Of a stretch of 64,000 nucleotides of DNA, positions 10,099 to 24,445 are shown one piece after another. The stretch is from contig CM029369.1 in the NCBI GenBank assembly GCA_017165825.1, forward strand, positions 9,446,633 through 9,510,632, in the 5' to 3' direction. How positions within the stretch are numbered: position 1 is the stretch's first letter; every line of letters begins with the position of its first letter. Position numbers and translations under genes: made by a program. The stretch is from Hepsetus odoe. Its lineage: Eukaryota; Chordata; Actinopteri; Characiformes; Hepsetidae. Under the pieces are notes generated by a model. That model had not been told where the DNA came from and ran no database searches. It saw only the letters and a program-made list of their open reading frames with translations.

Positions 10099-13000
10099 GT
10101 AAGTGCCTCCGTGGTGTGCTCTTTAAAATGTTCTACATCTGTACATAAACTTTAAAGATATTATATAATATTAAATTATTTATCCAAACCTTATTTTTCA
10201 GAAACTACTATTATTAACTACTAATTTTTCCATGACAGTAAAACAAAGGCTAAACTAAGCAGTGACCAGGGTTTGGGAAATAGAGAAATATATCATGTTT
10301 GTATAATTTGTATAATATAATAGGTGCTCTGGCACCTGTCTTTATAATGATTATCTTTGGCCACCTTTGGTTTAGTAGCTATTTCAGGAAAGAAATGCAT
10401 GAAAAAATGTTTACAGTCAAACCCAGTTTGACTAAGCCTCCATCTCCAAAATGGTGACTCTACCAGGGACAGGCAAGTCATTTTAAGTAATTTCTACTGG
10501 TCCAAAGGTGAACAGATTAACACTGTTACAGGCTACTGGTGGTTCCAAAGAAATAATATTTAAAGTAAAGGACATACAAGGTTTCGTTGCACATTTTGTC
10601 TTGCGGTTGCTCGCACTTGTCGTGCATGTTTTACTATCTTACTTTTGATTAACAAGGGAATAGAAAATTAGCTTCTTACCAACAGGATTAATGGGACACC
10701 ACTGTCAGTAAGGGCGTGGCTGTTTCTTACATCAAAAAAGGCTTCTTTGATTCTTCTGTCAAGGCCTGATATCTGTCTTATTTAACAGGATTTTTATTCC
10801 CAGTTGTATTATGGGTATACTGTGCAAAAGGTGACCATGCTTTTGACTTTTTGGACTAGCTACATTTTGGAGTGCTTGTGACGCAGGGATTGTTCTAGAA
10901 TGATTGGTCTGGAAAAGAAAGGTGGAGCACGATGAATCAGACAATGAGATTGAAAAACATGAAAACAGCAAAGCTGACATTTTACTCTCACAAGGCTCTG
11001 TCAGATGAGTTTACATAATAGAGCAGCACATGCACATTTTGCTTCTTACTCACACAAGTAAACCTTTCAATACCGTGAAAGATTATTGAAGGACTGCCTT
11101 GCTTGGGTTGAAGTCAAAGGTTAATCAACTAAGAAAGGATCATAAACATCACTTCTGAGATAAAATCAAGATGTATGCTCTAGCACAGAGGCTTTCATTG
11201 TGGAATCAAGTTCTTCATCTGTCATTAAACTGACAGCTACGTCCCTCCATTTTTAAAGTATTTTTAAAGCTCAACAGTCCACTAATGAGTCAGTCTTATC
11301 TTTACCCTGAAGACTGATACCTCACTCAGTAGTCAGTGTGAATCTAAAACATGAAAAGTTTGGAAAATGTTATGAATTGAAAGCCTGGTGCATGAGTTAT
11401 TGTTTTTGTTTTATGCTAGTTTTGACATAAGGTTTGAGTCTAATCCTAGTATTATTTTTAACATATATGTATAAATTTCCATTTAAATTAACTAAACATT
11501 TTTGGTTAAATTTACTGCCTGTATTCTGTGACTGCTGGGATTTACTGGAAAGAGAACATCCTCTCTAGATTAGCTACAGTTAGGTAAGATTAGTCCGTTT
11601 TTGTAATGCATGATCCAGATAAAATTGCCACACATCAGATAACACTTCCAGCAGTCCAGTATGAATAACTCTTTCTCCTCTAAAGCTCTGAGGCAGGTGA
11701 CAGTTAGTAAGCAATGGTAAGCAGACTGATCCACCCACAAATGTTTGACTCAGCCCTTCCGTCAAACCACAGGGAAGAGCACAAAATACCATTTCGAGTG
11801 GGTGTTGGTCATGTGGTTTTAAGGTCGAGGGGTGGGCATGAGTAGATGGCTCTGAGCAGAGGCAGAACATATGCTTGATTAATATAACTCTTGCTAAACA
11901 CATAAGCTCAGTGTATTGAAACAGCTGGGTAGTGTGGGAACACAAGAGATGAACTGAACAAACATAGTGAGGCAATGCTTTACAGCTCTAAGCTTACCAC
12001 AAGCTATACTTCCTGTGGAACATTTACAAACTGCTCCAGTGAACAAATCTAGAACTAGGGGGAATATATTTAATTTATTAATGTACTCTGCATGTCATAT
12101 TAATACTTTGAAGTAGTTTTTGAATATGACAAACCTATACTTTTAGACACTGAAATGTTTCACAATCTGCTGAGGTCACACTTACAAAAAAAGGTTTTGA
12201 AGAAAAGAGTTGCACGCAGAAGAAATGACAGAGAAGTTACAAGAAGTTTTACACAAAGAGGCATATGGCTCAACATCCTTATATGTTTCAAACTGTCACT
12301 GTGACTCAGTGTTGAAAGCCACTGCAGATATAGCTGCTAAAACAGCTGGCCGCATGATTGGAGGGTCAGGGGTTCGAACCCCTTCCCAATAGGTTGCCCT
12401 GAGGTACCCTTGAGCAAGGTGCCGTCCCCGTCATGCTCCTCCCTGCGAGGGGCTGGCGACCTGTCCAGGGTGTGTCCCCCGTCCTTCGCCCTGTGTGAGC
12501 TGGGATGGACTCCAGCACCCCCCCGCGACCCCGCTTGGGACAAGCGGCAGAAAATGACTGACTGACTGACAATCAATGCTTGGTATTAATGCAAATTCAT
12601 AAAGTACGATTCATGCCAAGGGTTGTTGCGTTTTATTTTAGGTTTTCTGGTTACAGAACAACCACAACAACCCATTGTTATAGTACATTTATAATAAATA
12701 GTACTATATAGTATAAAGTACAAGTGTGACTTGTCCTACAAAGCCTTCTTTCATGCTTCTACACATAAGGTGCCACAAATGCAACAGAGAAAATATTTTG
12801 GTTCTCTAAAATAATTTTCAAATGAGATATGCTCACTTTTTAATGATATGCAGAAGCCAAATTGGAAGCTCTTTAAACTATCCAAAAATTTTCTCAGAAA
12901 AAAAAAATTATGAACCATCCCTCAACCCCTGTTTTAAAAGGTGTATACTCAAGTTAAATTGACGTACAATATTTTAAACGCTCTCTCGCTGCTGAAGAGG

Positions 13001-13411
13001 AGGTGCAACCTGAACTCTAACCTGGTTTGACTGGGCCTCATATCTACTGCACCCTTCTGTAACCTTTGATAACTAAGTGAAAGCTTTACAAGATGAATGT
13101 CACTGTCAGTAAAAGCTGAGAGTAGGGCAATACTATATACCTTTACAATACATAACATGAAAGAATGAAAAGAGCTGAAACAAATAGAAATAATATGTGG
13201 GGAGTGCTATGTTTATGACAGAAAAAAAATATATATTCAATTTATGGGGCCAGTTTTCTGGACTTCTGGTTTGCTTAGTGGGGATTCATCACTAAAAAGA
13301 TTTGTTAGATTAGGATTAGTCTGTGAACAACCGTCCACTAATGCATTACTTACAAGGCCATTTCTTAAACAGTCTTTTGTCTGAAGTGATTATCTTCTGT
13401 TTTATCTTTAG
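10099..13411. other. Probable first intron of vil1
   Basis: No splice-bounded coding sequence is present. The only structured item is the chimeric repeat at 12346-12570. The longest open frame, 131 codons on the minus strand at 11580-11975, has no recognisable domain or neighbouring exons and is not called. Confidence 0.5.
12346..12570 (+). repeat. Chimeric SINE with LINE-type 3' tail
   Basis: The first part matches the family A SINE (B box GGGTTCGAACCC, GTAGGTTGCCCTGAGGTACC). The body then switches near 12440 to a different tail that reads 'ggctggcgacctgtccaggg', 'gctgggatggactccagcac' and ends in (GACT)n. A related tail occurs alone at 27521-27640. Such tails are shared between fish SINEs and LINEs, which points to a distinct sub-family or a template switch. 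Confidence 0.6.
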
Positions 13412-13448
13412 TCTTTCAAGGTAGGTTGCAGATATAATAGTTGGCATC

Positions 13449-15941
13449 ATGCCACAAGTCGAAGTAAAGACCGAAGTCCCAAAAGTCCTCAATAAAACCA
13501 CGCCAGGATTGCAGATATGGAGAGTGGAGGTGAGGGTTGAAAGTGCACAACTTAATGGTGTTGTCACATCTTTGCTAAAGTAATACTCATATCCCGTAGA
13601 TAACATTACGCTTTTCTCTGATTGTGAATCCATTAACATGTCCCTTACCTGTTTTACCAGAATATGGAACTGGTGCCATGCCCATCTAAAACATATGGAC
13701 ATTTTTTTGAGGGAGACAGCTACGTAATACTACATGTGAGTATTTTCTGGAATATATTATTCACAGCTAATATTTCATCTATAATAAAAGTTTCACATCA
13801 ATAACAGAGCGCTGCATTTGTCTCTCTGTTCTGAAAGACACAAAAGACCAGCAGCTCCTTCACTTATGACATACATTTCTGGCTGGGCAAATCAACATCC
13901 ACGGATGAACAGGGGGCTGCTGCCATATACACCAGCATGATGGATGAACACCTAGGTGGTGTAGCAGTGCAACATCGAGAGGCCCAGGGCTATGAAAGCC
14001 CTACCTTTCTTGGATACTTCAAGAATGGCATCGTGTAAAATCATTACTTTCAATCAATGTAACTGATAAGTAGTTTTTGACTTAGTCTGGGTACAAATGT
14101 ACACAATATGTCCCAAAGTTTGATGCAGATGTTATGTTTATGTTTAACGGATTAGCAAGGGTATATGACAGCTTAATAAGAATTTGTTCTCCCTGCATTT
14201 ACTGTTCTCTTCTGGAAAGGTTTACAGTAAAGGCTGACACATTGCTGTGAGGATATGATTGCATTCAGCTGTAAGTGCATTAGTGAAATAAGGTACTGAA
14301 AAGTTGAATAGGACTGGATGTTGTTTTATGACTCCAGAGAATGCAGTTCCATGTATCTTAGGCTCTAAAAGGAGCGTTTAGAGAACTTTATTTATTTTAC
14401 TTTTTGACTGAAATTTCTTCAATGTAGTAGTTCAATGTAGACTCTGCTTAAAGATCTTGACTTTTTAAGCTCCAAAAGTGGCCGAATTTATCATGAGGTA
14501 TTTAATATTACAACATCTAACCATATTCCTCTGAGTCAAGATGACTTAAATAGAAGCTTTTTTGGGAAGTTAGGAAAGACTCCACTCCATAATCCTGCAT
14601 TCATGTCACTTGTGCCAAGAGCAGGTTTAGAGACTATTTTTCGAAGACCATATAGCAGCGGGGCAGCTGTGGCCTAGTGGTTAGGGAGTTGCCCTGGATC
14701 GGAAGATTGAGGGTTTGATTTCCTCACCAGTAGGTTGCCCTGAGGTACCCTTGAGCAAGGTACTGTCCCTGTCTGTGCTCCCTGGGTGCTTTCAATAGCT
14801 GCCCCCTGCTGCACGTGTGTGTATGGGTGAAACGCAGAGATTTAATTTTGTTGTTTTGTGCTGTGCTGCGTTTCACAATGACAAGGGTTGTCACTTTCAC
14901 TTTCATATGGCCATGTTAAGAAACATTACAGATGAATATTTACATATTTGTATTTTTTTACAGTTACAAGAAAGGCGGTGTAGCTTCAGGGATGAAGCAA
15001 GTGGAAACCAACACATACAATGTCCGCAGACTTCTGCACGTCAAAGGCAAGAAGCATGTGGCAGCAGGGGAGGTGAGAACGGCTCCAACCTCAACACAGG
15101 AAGTCAAGACTTTCACCTGCAGCAGTGGATTAGTGGTTAGGGATTAGGTCCCAGGATCAGAAGGTCATGGGTTCATATCCCACACCAGTAGGTTGCCCTG
15201 AGTACCCTTAAGCAAGGTACTGAAAAGTGAAAAGTGAAAAAAGTGAAAGTGACAACCCTTGTCATTGCGAGGACACAGCACAGCACAGCACAGCACAGAG
15301 TGAACCACAACGAAATTGGACCTCTGCATTTAACCCATGTAAACACTTTGCAGCAGTGGGCAGCTATTGAAAGCACCCAGGGAGCAGTGACAGGGACAGT
15401 ACCTTGCTCAGGGGTACCTCAGAGCAACCTACTGGTGAGGGAATTGAACCCACAATCTTCCGATGCAGGGGCAATTCCCTAACCACTAGGCCACTAGGAA
15501 TGTGCTCATCATTCAAAATTCAAAAACCCCACTGGCTTACAGAATACATTAGGAATATTTTTTTTTAAATATAAGAACAAGCAAAGGCAAGCAAAGGCAC
15601 ATCACATGGGAACATTAAAAAAACAAAGGCTTCAACTAGGAACATAACAATGTGTTTAAAGTGTAATATAGACGTTGAAAGACCCCTGGTTCCCCAGCCA
15701 GCAGAACATTACCAGGTGGTTAGTGGTTAAGGTTGTGGGTTCGAAACCCAGAATAGTAGGATGCTCTGAGGCACCCTTTGAGCAAAGTCTCATCCCCATC
15801 AATGCTCACCGTTTTACTTTGTGCTGTTTCACAGTAACAATCTGTCGCTTTTGCTTTCACTTTCATATATATATAAATGATATAGATGATTGATGCTGGT
15901 TTGAAAACAAATGGTAGTAACACCAAATATTATCAAATATA

Positions 15942-15973
<32 letters not shown>

Positions 15974-18900
15974 TTGTTGTTGTACCTAATGGAGGGCAAC
16001 ATAGCATGTAAGAGTTGTTGTTATAATATATACATATTGTAACAACAACAATAATAATATTAATTATAACAATAATCATTATCATCATTACACTAGCAGC
16101 AGTGGCCTAGTGGTTAGGGAGTTGCCCTCGCATCGGAAGATTTTGGGTTAAATTCCCCTCTCCAGTAGGTTGCCCTGAGGTACCCTTGAGCAAGGTACCG
16201 TCCCCGTCACTGCTCCCCGGGCGCTTTCAATAGCTGCCCACTGCTGCACGGTGTTTGAGTGCATGGGTTAAATGCAGAGGTCCAATTTCGTTGTGGTTCA
16301 CTGTGTGCTGTGCTGTGACCTCGCAATGACAAGGGTTGTCACTTTCACTTTCATTAGTACATTTACATTTACGGCATTTAGCAGACGCTCTTATCCAGAG
16401 CAACTTCCATGTCCTAATTGCAGGGACAGTCCCCCTGGAGCAACTTGGGGTTTAGGGTCTTGCTCAGGGACCCAGTGGTGGTAGTGCTAGAGGTAGGATT
16501 TGAACCTGGGACCTCTTGAGCCATAGGTCCATAGGCAAGTACCCTACCACTAGACCACATATTAGCAGTCGTAGTAGTATGCATGTAAAATTAAGGAAAT
16601 ACATGAAATATAAGCAAATACTTATTTTCTGTAAAAAGTTATGTAATGCATCAAAACTTTGTAGAAGTTTTTGTAGAAATCTTATAGATGATGTGTTTTT
16701 ATTTGTAATATAACAATAGATATTCCACCTTTGGCATGTGTCCATGTGCTGTGCAATTTAAAACAAGCAGTTATCAGATGTAAAATAAGAATTAATTGGT
16801 CATATTGGGTTGGCTTTATATTCAGGTGGATATGAGCTGGAGCAGCTTCAATAAAGGTGATGTCTTCCTGTTGGACTTGGGGAGCCTTATTATTCAATGG
16901 AACGGCCCTCAGAGCAATCGTATGGAGAGACTAAAGGTAAATAGCCACAGTTTTTGGAAAATAATTGTTAGCCATTAAACTTTGGTCAAAGTTTGGTCTT
17001 GACCACAAATTGGTCAAGAATGCCATCTTGACATGTTTTAAAGATATCTGATACATTAAGTACTGCAGTAATGTCTGCTGCATTTGCAGGGGATGAATTT
17101 GGCAAAGGATATCCGTGACAGAGAGAGAGGGGGCCGAGCTCAGGTCACTGTGGTGGAGGGAGACAATGAAGCCTCTTCTGAAGAGGCCATGAAAGTCATG
17201 AACCAGGCATTAGGAGTAAGAAAGGAAATTAAAGAAACTATTCCTGATGAGGTGGTTGATGAGAAGCTGAAGAGTAGCGTAAAACTTTTTCAGTAAGTTC
17301 ACTGTAAAAAGTACATTTACATTCTGTGTAAATCCAGCTAATAACCTTGTAAAAAGGTCCATAGATAGTTCTGATAAATAATCATATAGTGACCATCCAC
17401 ATCCAGACTAATGTCAGTAGAATATCAAAGCCATCAAATGTCCACATGTTCTGTACAGTATTTCAGATGCTTCAGGCAGCCTTGTGGTGCAAGAAGTGGC
17501 AGTGAAACCTTTAACACAAGATCTGCTCAAGCAAGAGGTAAGAAACTCTTACTGTGAAAAAAAATCTTTCTTTTTTGTATGCGTCATTACAAGGAAGCAA
17601 AATGAACTTGAAGGCAGGGGTGGTGTCACACCTCCAACAGTGGTTGAACAACAGCTCATTTGCTGACAAAATGTTGAAAAGAACAATGGTAAATCTAAAA
17701 AGACGGTCCTAAAATGAACTTGCAGTACTAAAGAGTCCCAAAATCTGAAACATGCAGACTAAACTTAATCAATGCATATTCTCTCCAGTAGTTTTAAACA
17801 TGGTGTGTTACACACACTGTGTTCACAATTATTTTGTATTTTGAGGATTAATTTTAATCTGGAACAAATCCAGTGCTATGAGTCGATCCAAAATGTTCAT
17901 CCTGAAAACTGAATGTTGTACAAAGGAAATGTGAGTGTGAACATTCTCAGGGGAATACATACGTATGCACAATTATTAGGTAATTGTAGGTGTGCAGCAT
18001 TATTATGCAACTAAATGATAAAAAAGTTTTTTTCCATTTTCATCTGTTAAAGTGAGAATAATAAACAAACAACACAAAATTTACAAATAAACATATCTGA
18101 CATTTCAAAAATAAATACCACCCTTCTTTTCAATAACAGTCATAATCCTTCCATTCATGGAGTTTGTCAGTTTCTTGATCTGTTGATGATCAACTTTTTG
18201 TGCAGCAGCAACCACAGCCTCCCAGACTCTGTTCAGAGAGCTGGACTGTTTTCCTTCCCTGTAAATCTCACGATTTAGAGCCACAAGTTCTCAATGGGGT
18301 TTAGTTCAGGTGAGGAAGGAGATCTTGTCATTATTCTTTCATCTTTAAGGCCTTTACTGGCCATGCAATGGAGAACCTCCATGCATGTGGAAGAGCATCG
18401 TCCTGCATAAAAATAATGGTCTTCTTAAAAGAAACAGACTTTGTCCTGAACCACTGTTTGAAGAAAGTGTCTTGTAAAAACTGGCAGTAGGTTTGGGAGG
18501 TGATTTTGAGTCCATTTTCAACCTGAAAATGTCCAACTAGCTCGTCTTTAATAATACCAGCCCATACCAGTACCCCACCTCCACCTTTCTGGCATCTGAG
18601 TGGAAGTGGAGCTCTGTGCCCGTTAATGATCCAGCCATGGGCCCATCCATCTGGTCCATCAAGAGTCCCATCTCATCTCATCAGTCCATTAAACCTTTGA
18701 AAAATCTGTCTTAGCCCAGTCTTGATGTTTCAACTTATATGTCTTGTTCAGTGGTGGTCGGGTTTCAGCCTTCATTAACTTGGTCATGTCTCTCACATGG
18801 TTGATAATTGTGCACAAAGTGTACCTGTTCTTTCCAGTGGTTCTGGCAACCCTGCCTTAAGAACAGCATTGACTGTCAAATTTGGTGCATGTGAACTAGC

Positions 18901-21900
18901 AGGTGCCTACAGTTGACTAGATCTGTTGAAAATAAACATATAAAAGATGCTATGCCATCTTTGTCTGCAGGAGAGAGCAGCAGGTGCAGACCTGCTCTCT
19001 CCTGGGAATCACAAGGATTCAGGCAATAAGATCCAAACCCCAAACACAGTTGTATCACTAAAAAGCCCTGGGATGTTTGTGATTGTAACTAACTATGTGC
19101 AAAGTATGTGCAGTATACAGTACTATGATCTTGAAGTGCTCAGTAAGTGAACATCTCTATGCAAATGTTGTGCTGATAACGAAGCTCGAATGCAATAAAA
19201 AGTCAAATATCAACCCCTCACCCATGCAAAGGGGCAATTTTTCACCAATCCACTGCTGGATGAAACATATCTGTGATGAAAGACTTCAGCTCATAAAATA
19301 ATATAAGAGGCTTATGGTAATCAATACTAAGATTACTGTAATGCTACAACCGGAAGATTTTTCAAGATAACTCACAACTGGCCAGAACTGAAACGAACTT
19401 CAACTTCTCGTTCTCCTTTGGCGCAGTTCTGTGGTACTGAAAGTAAAACATTAACTCTGTGGTCTGTTGTGCAAACCAACACTAAATTAAGAAGCCAGAG
19501 GAGGAACAAACCTTTCAAGTGAGATTTCAAGCAAGCATGTTCACACAAAAATATATAACAAGCTTATAAATTGCAGTCATGGCTTTAAGCACTTCAGAGA
19601 GGAAATTCAGGGCTGATCAAAACATTAAGCATGTACTTGACACCAGTGAGTATGCGGAGAGAAAGATAAATTTTTCCACCAGGTTTCTTTCTCATGCTTT
19701 TAGGGCGCGCCCTCAGTTTGCACAGAGTGAAAGCTTATTAATGAAGCTACTTTATGAAAGTGATTGCTGTGAAAAGCATTCAGCAACAAATAATCAACTG
19801 TCAGAAACTGCTCATTGAACCCGGGCCACATTGCATCTAACACATGTCTAATCCCTGTGACAGGACTGCTATTTGTTGGATCAAGGTGGAATTAGGATCT
19901 TTATTTGGAAGGGTAGGAAGGCATCCAAGAAAGAAAGATCAGAATCATTGAACATGGCTGAGGTGAGAGTTTATTTTATGACCTGAAGAGAGATTCTGTT
20001 AAGAGTACTATACCTTTCACATTGTTGAAATAAAATGTGTTTCCTCCATTCCAGTCAAAGTTATTTTGTACATGTACAAGCAAAGAAATATAAACATACA
20101 ATCTCCATTCCATCCCATTTGTTTCTAGGCATACAAAAAGGCAAAGGGCTATCCTCCATCCACGTATGTGGAAACGGTGAATGATGGCTCAGAGTCCTCA
20201 GTCTTTAGGCAGCTTTTCCAGAAATGGACAGTGAAGGGCCAAGTAGTTGGCCTGGGCACTACACACAGCCCAGGAAAAATAGGTAAGTATGACAGCAGCA
20301 TCCAATAAAAAATAGTGTAACTAAGTGACCAGTAAAATCAGCAGTGAGCTCTCTATAAAGTCATGTATGCAAGCAGTGCTATTTCTATGCTTTTTCCTTT
20401 CCTTATAGCCAAGGTTGAGCAAATAAAGTATGATGTCACATCAATGCATGCCAGGCCTGACATAGCAGCTCAGCAGAAAATGGTGGATGATGGTTCAGGT
20501 GAAGCAGAGGTTAGTAATTAAGTAACTGTGTACATTTACAATAAAATTTAAAAAAATAAATGAATCATTCAGGAAACAATGGTAGAGACTGCAGATGAAC
20601 AGTTGAAACAGTTTGGTTTGCACTAAGCAGGCACATTGCTGCAATATTTAAATTAATTGCTAAATGCATAAAAAAAAATTAGGAGCCTCCTACAGCACTC
20701 CTTCAAATATGCCATCAGCATTGCAAGTTTGCAACAAGGTGTTTCCCACAAACCCTTTTTAGGTTATGATTAGATTAAAATCAGATATACCCGTAGCTGC
20801 TTACAGTGTTACAAGTTCCTTGATTATACTGAACAGAAACCTTCAGACTGAATGTCAGGGTGTGTCTTTATGACCTGAAGTAGTACTTAGAGTTTTACTA
20901 ATGTGCTTTACATTAATATAATTCCTAATTCCTAATTCTAATTTACTGCAGTTAATTTGCAAGTGCAGCTTTGTGAGACTGGCCCACATACATGACATCT
21001 GTATTTTACATCAAAACTGAATCCAGACTCAAGAACTTATCCATGCATAATAATCTGGGAGAAGTGCCTTAGGATTTTTAATGAGCTCCCATGACAATCC
21101 TTTCCATAATGAGTCCTGGAATCAGGATACAAGTTTCTTGCATCAGTTTTTTAACCCAGAGATGCTGTTTCCAATAGGGATGGGATGATCAACATTAAAG
21201 TATTTATTCTTCTACTCTTGATGGTTTTTTTTGAGAAAATAGTTCTGTACATTAAAACAGACAAGTGATTTCTTTGAGCAGCAGGCTGAATATTAATGTT
21301 TGGTGTAAACAATGTTTTTTTCATCATAGTAAATAAGTGTGCAGGATAGTATTTCTCATAAAAGTAGTCATGTAGATTTTTATTGTCATTTCAGCCATAT
21401 ACAGTTAGGTCCATATATATTTGGACAAAACCTTTTTCAAATTTTGGTTCTGTACATTACCACAATTAATTCAAAATGAAACAACTCAGATGCAGTTGAA
21501 GTGCAGACTTTAAGCTTTAATTCAGTGGGTAAAACAAAAAGATTGCATAAAAATATGAGGAACTAAAGCATTTTTTAACACAATCCCTTCATTTCAGGGG
21601 CTCAAAAGTCATTGGACAAATGAAATAACTGAAAAGAAAATGTTAATTTTTAACACTTGGTTGAAAACCTTTTGCTGGCAATGACTTGAACTCATGGACA
21701 TCACCAGATGCTGGGCTTCTTCCTTTTTAATGCTCTGCCAGGCCTTTACTGCAACGGCTTTCAGTTGCTGTTTGTTTGTGGGTCTTTCTGTCCAAAGTTT
21801 AGTCTTCAACAAGTGAAATGCCGCTCAATTGGGTTCAGATCAGGTGACTGACTTGGCCATTCAAGAATATTCCACTTCTTTGCTTTAATAAACTCCTGGG

Positions 21901-24406
21901 TTGCTTTGGCCATATGTTCTGGGTCATTGTCCATCTGTATTATAAAACAACAGCCAATCAGTTTTGCTACATTTAGCTGGATTTGAGCAGACAGTACCTC
22001 TCTGAACACCTCAGAATTCATTCAGCTGCTTCTGTCCTGTATCACACCATCGTTAAACACTAGTGTCCCAGTATCACTGGCAGCCATGCACACCCGAGCC
22101 ATCACACTGCCTCCGCCGTGTTTTACTGATGATGTGATATGCTTTGGATCATGAGCTTTTCCACACCTTCTCCATACTTTTTTCTTGCCATCATTCTAGC
22201 AGAGATTGATCTTGGTCTGTCCAAAGAATGTTTTTTCCAGAACTATGCTGGCTTTTTTAGATGTTTTTATAGCAAAGTCCAATCTAGCATATGAGTCATA
22301 TGAGTGGCTTGCACCTTGCAGTGCACCCTCTGTATTTACTTTCATGCAGTCTTCTCTTAATGGTAGACTTGGATATTGATACACCTGCCTCCTGAAGAGT
22401 GTTGTTCACTTTTTTGGCTGTTGTGAAAGGGGTTTCTCTTCACCATGGAAATGATTCTGCATCCACCACTGTTGTCTTCTATGGACATCCAGGTCTTCTT
22501 GCATTGCTGAGTTCCCCAGCTTTCTTTCCTTCTCAGGATGTACCAAACTGTAGATTTTGCCATTCCTAATATTGTAGCAATTTCTCTGATGGGTTTTTCC
22601 TGCTTTTGCAGCTTAAGGATGGCTTGTTTCACCTGAATGGAGAGCTGCTTTGACCACATGTTATCTGTTCACAGTAAAAATCTCCCACATGCAAGCACCA
22701 CACCTCAAATCAACCCCAGGCCTTTTATCTGCTTAATTGATAATGCCCATGAAATAGCCTTTGAGCCTTTGAGTCAATCATTAGGGTGGTGGTGGTCTAG
22801 TGGTAGCATACTTACTATGGAGCTATGGCTCAAGAGGTCCCCGATTTGAATCCTACCTCTGGCACTACCACCCTGAGCAAGACCCTTAACCCTGAAGTGC
22901 TCCAGGGGGGACTGTCCCTGTTAATTAGGACATGGAAGTCGCTCTGGATAAGAGTGTCTGCTAAAATGCTACAAATTTAAATTGTCCAATTACATTTGAT
23001 CCCTTTAAAAAGAGGGTGGCACATGTTAAGGAGCTGGAACTCCTAAACAACAGTTTACTCTGTCATAAAGTGAAAGTGACAACCCTTGTCATTGCAAGGT
23101 CAAAGCACAGCAGACAATGAACCACAACGAAATTGGACCTCTGCATTTAACCCATGCACACTCAAACACCGTGCAGCAGTGGGCAGCTATTGAATGCACC
23201 CGGGGAGCAGTGACGGGGACAGCACCTTGCTCAAGGGTACCTCAGGGAAACCTATTGGGAAGGGGTTCGAACCCTCGATCCTCCGATTATGTGGCTAACG
23301 CCCTAACCACTAGGCCACCGCTGCCTAACAAGTTTATGGATTGCAAGGTTATGGATTGCTCTTTTCACATGTACAAAAATACTGTGATCAGTGTTAATAT
23401 CATAATACTAACCTTGGTTTTAGCCTGTCTCTGATCAAAATGAAAGTCTTTTTGCCTTGACACCCCTCAGTAGTTGTCCAATATCAGTGCTACAGTTGCC
23501 CTCTGTTGCTGCACTAGGACATGCATGTGTGCAGAGCGCAGCCATCTTGGGGCAGCAAAGTAAATTTCTTTTTCTTCTCTCAGACATGGAGGATAGAGAA
23601 CAATGAGTTAGTCCCTGTGGACAGAAAATGGCTGGGGCACTTCTATGGTAGTGACTGCTACCTTATCCTCTACAAGTATGAAGTCAACAGCAAATTGCAC
23701 TACATTTTGTACATTTGGCAAGTAAGTGTCATTTGTTACTTGTGTCACTCTGTGTCTGTGCATGTGACTGTAAAATCTGTTAAGAAAGCTGATACCCTGA
23801 TCACAAGAAAGCAGGCCTCTGATTATAACAGTATTTATTTTGATAAGATCTTATGTACTCCACAATGGACTTTTGCAGGGTCGCCATGCAAGCACAGCAG
23901 AGCTGACTGCTTCAGCATTTCAGGCAGTCATATTGGACCAGAAGTATAATGGAGAACCAGTACAGGTTCGTGTGTCTATGGGGAAGGAACCTACGCATCT
24001 CATGGCCATTTTCAAGGGCAGGATGGTTATTTATGAGGTGGGTCTTATTACACTGGCACAAAAGTGGGATTATTTTATGTAATCTAGCCAGTTGTTTTAT
24101 CATATATAGTGCTTTTGCTTCTTCATGAGATATCCTTTGTTCATAGGAAGGGAGTTCTAAAGAAGACTCCACATACGTGCCACCAGCTGTGAGACTATTC
24201 CATGTTCATGGTTCGAATGAGTTTAACACGCGTGCCACTGAAGTGCCTCCACGCTCCTCATCACTCAATTCCAATGATGTATTTGTGCTCAGCACTGCAA
24301 CCTGTTGTTACTTGTGGTATGGAAAGGTCAGTGTCAGCTTCAACCCCCTCTTGTTATTCTGTTCATCAGTTTTTTATTGTAGTGTAAAGTGACTGGTTGT
24401 CTGGCC

Positions 24407-24445
<39 letters not shown>

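Noticed and set aside
11580..11975. 131-codon open frame on the minus strand
   Set aside because: No recognisable domain, no flanking exons and Cys/His/Leu-rich composition typical of random frames; inside the probable vil1 first intron.
16095..16160. tRNA-like sequences with A and B boxes, here and at other SINE heads
   Set aside because: They are heads of SINEs with shared bodies and tails and cannot fold into intact tRNAs.
19579..19818. 79-codon open frame on the plus strand in vil1 intron 7
   Set aside because: No family resemblance and no splice context; likely chance.
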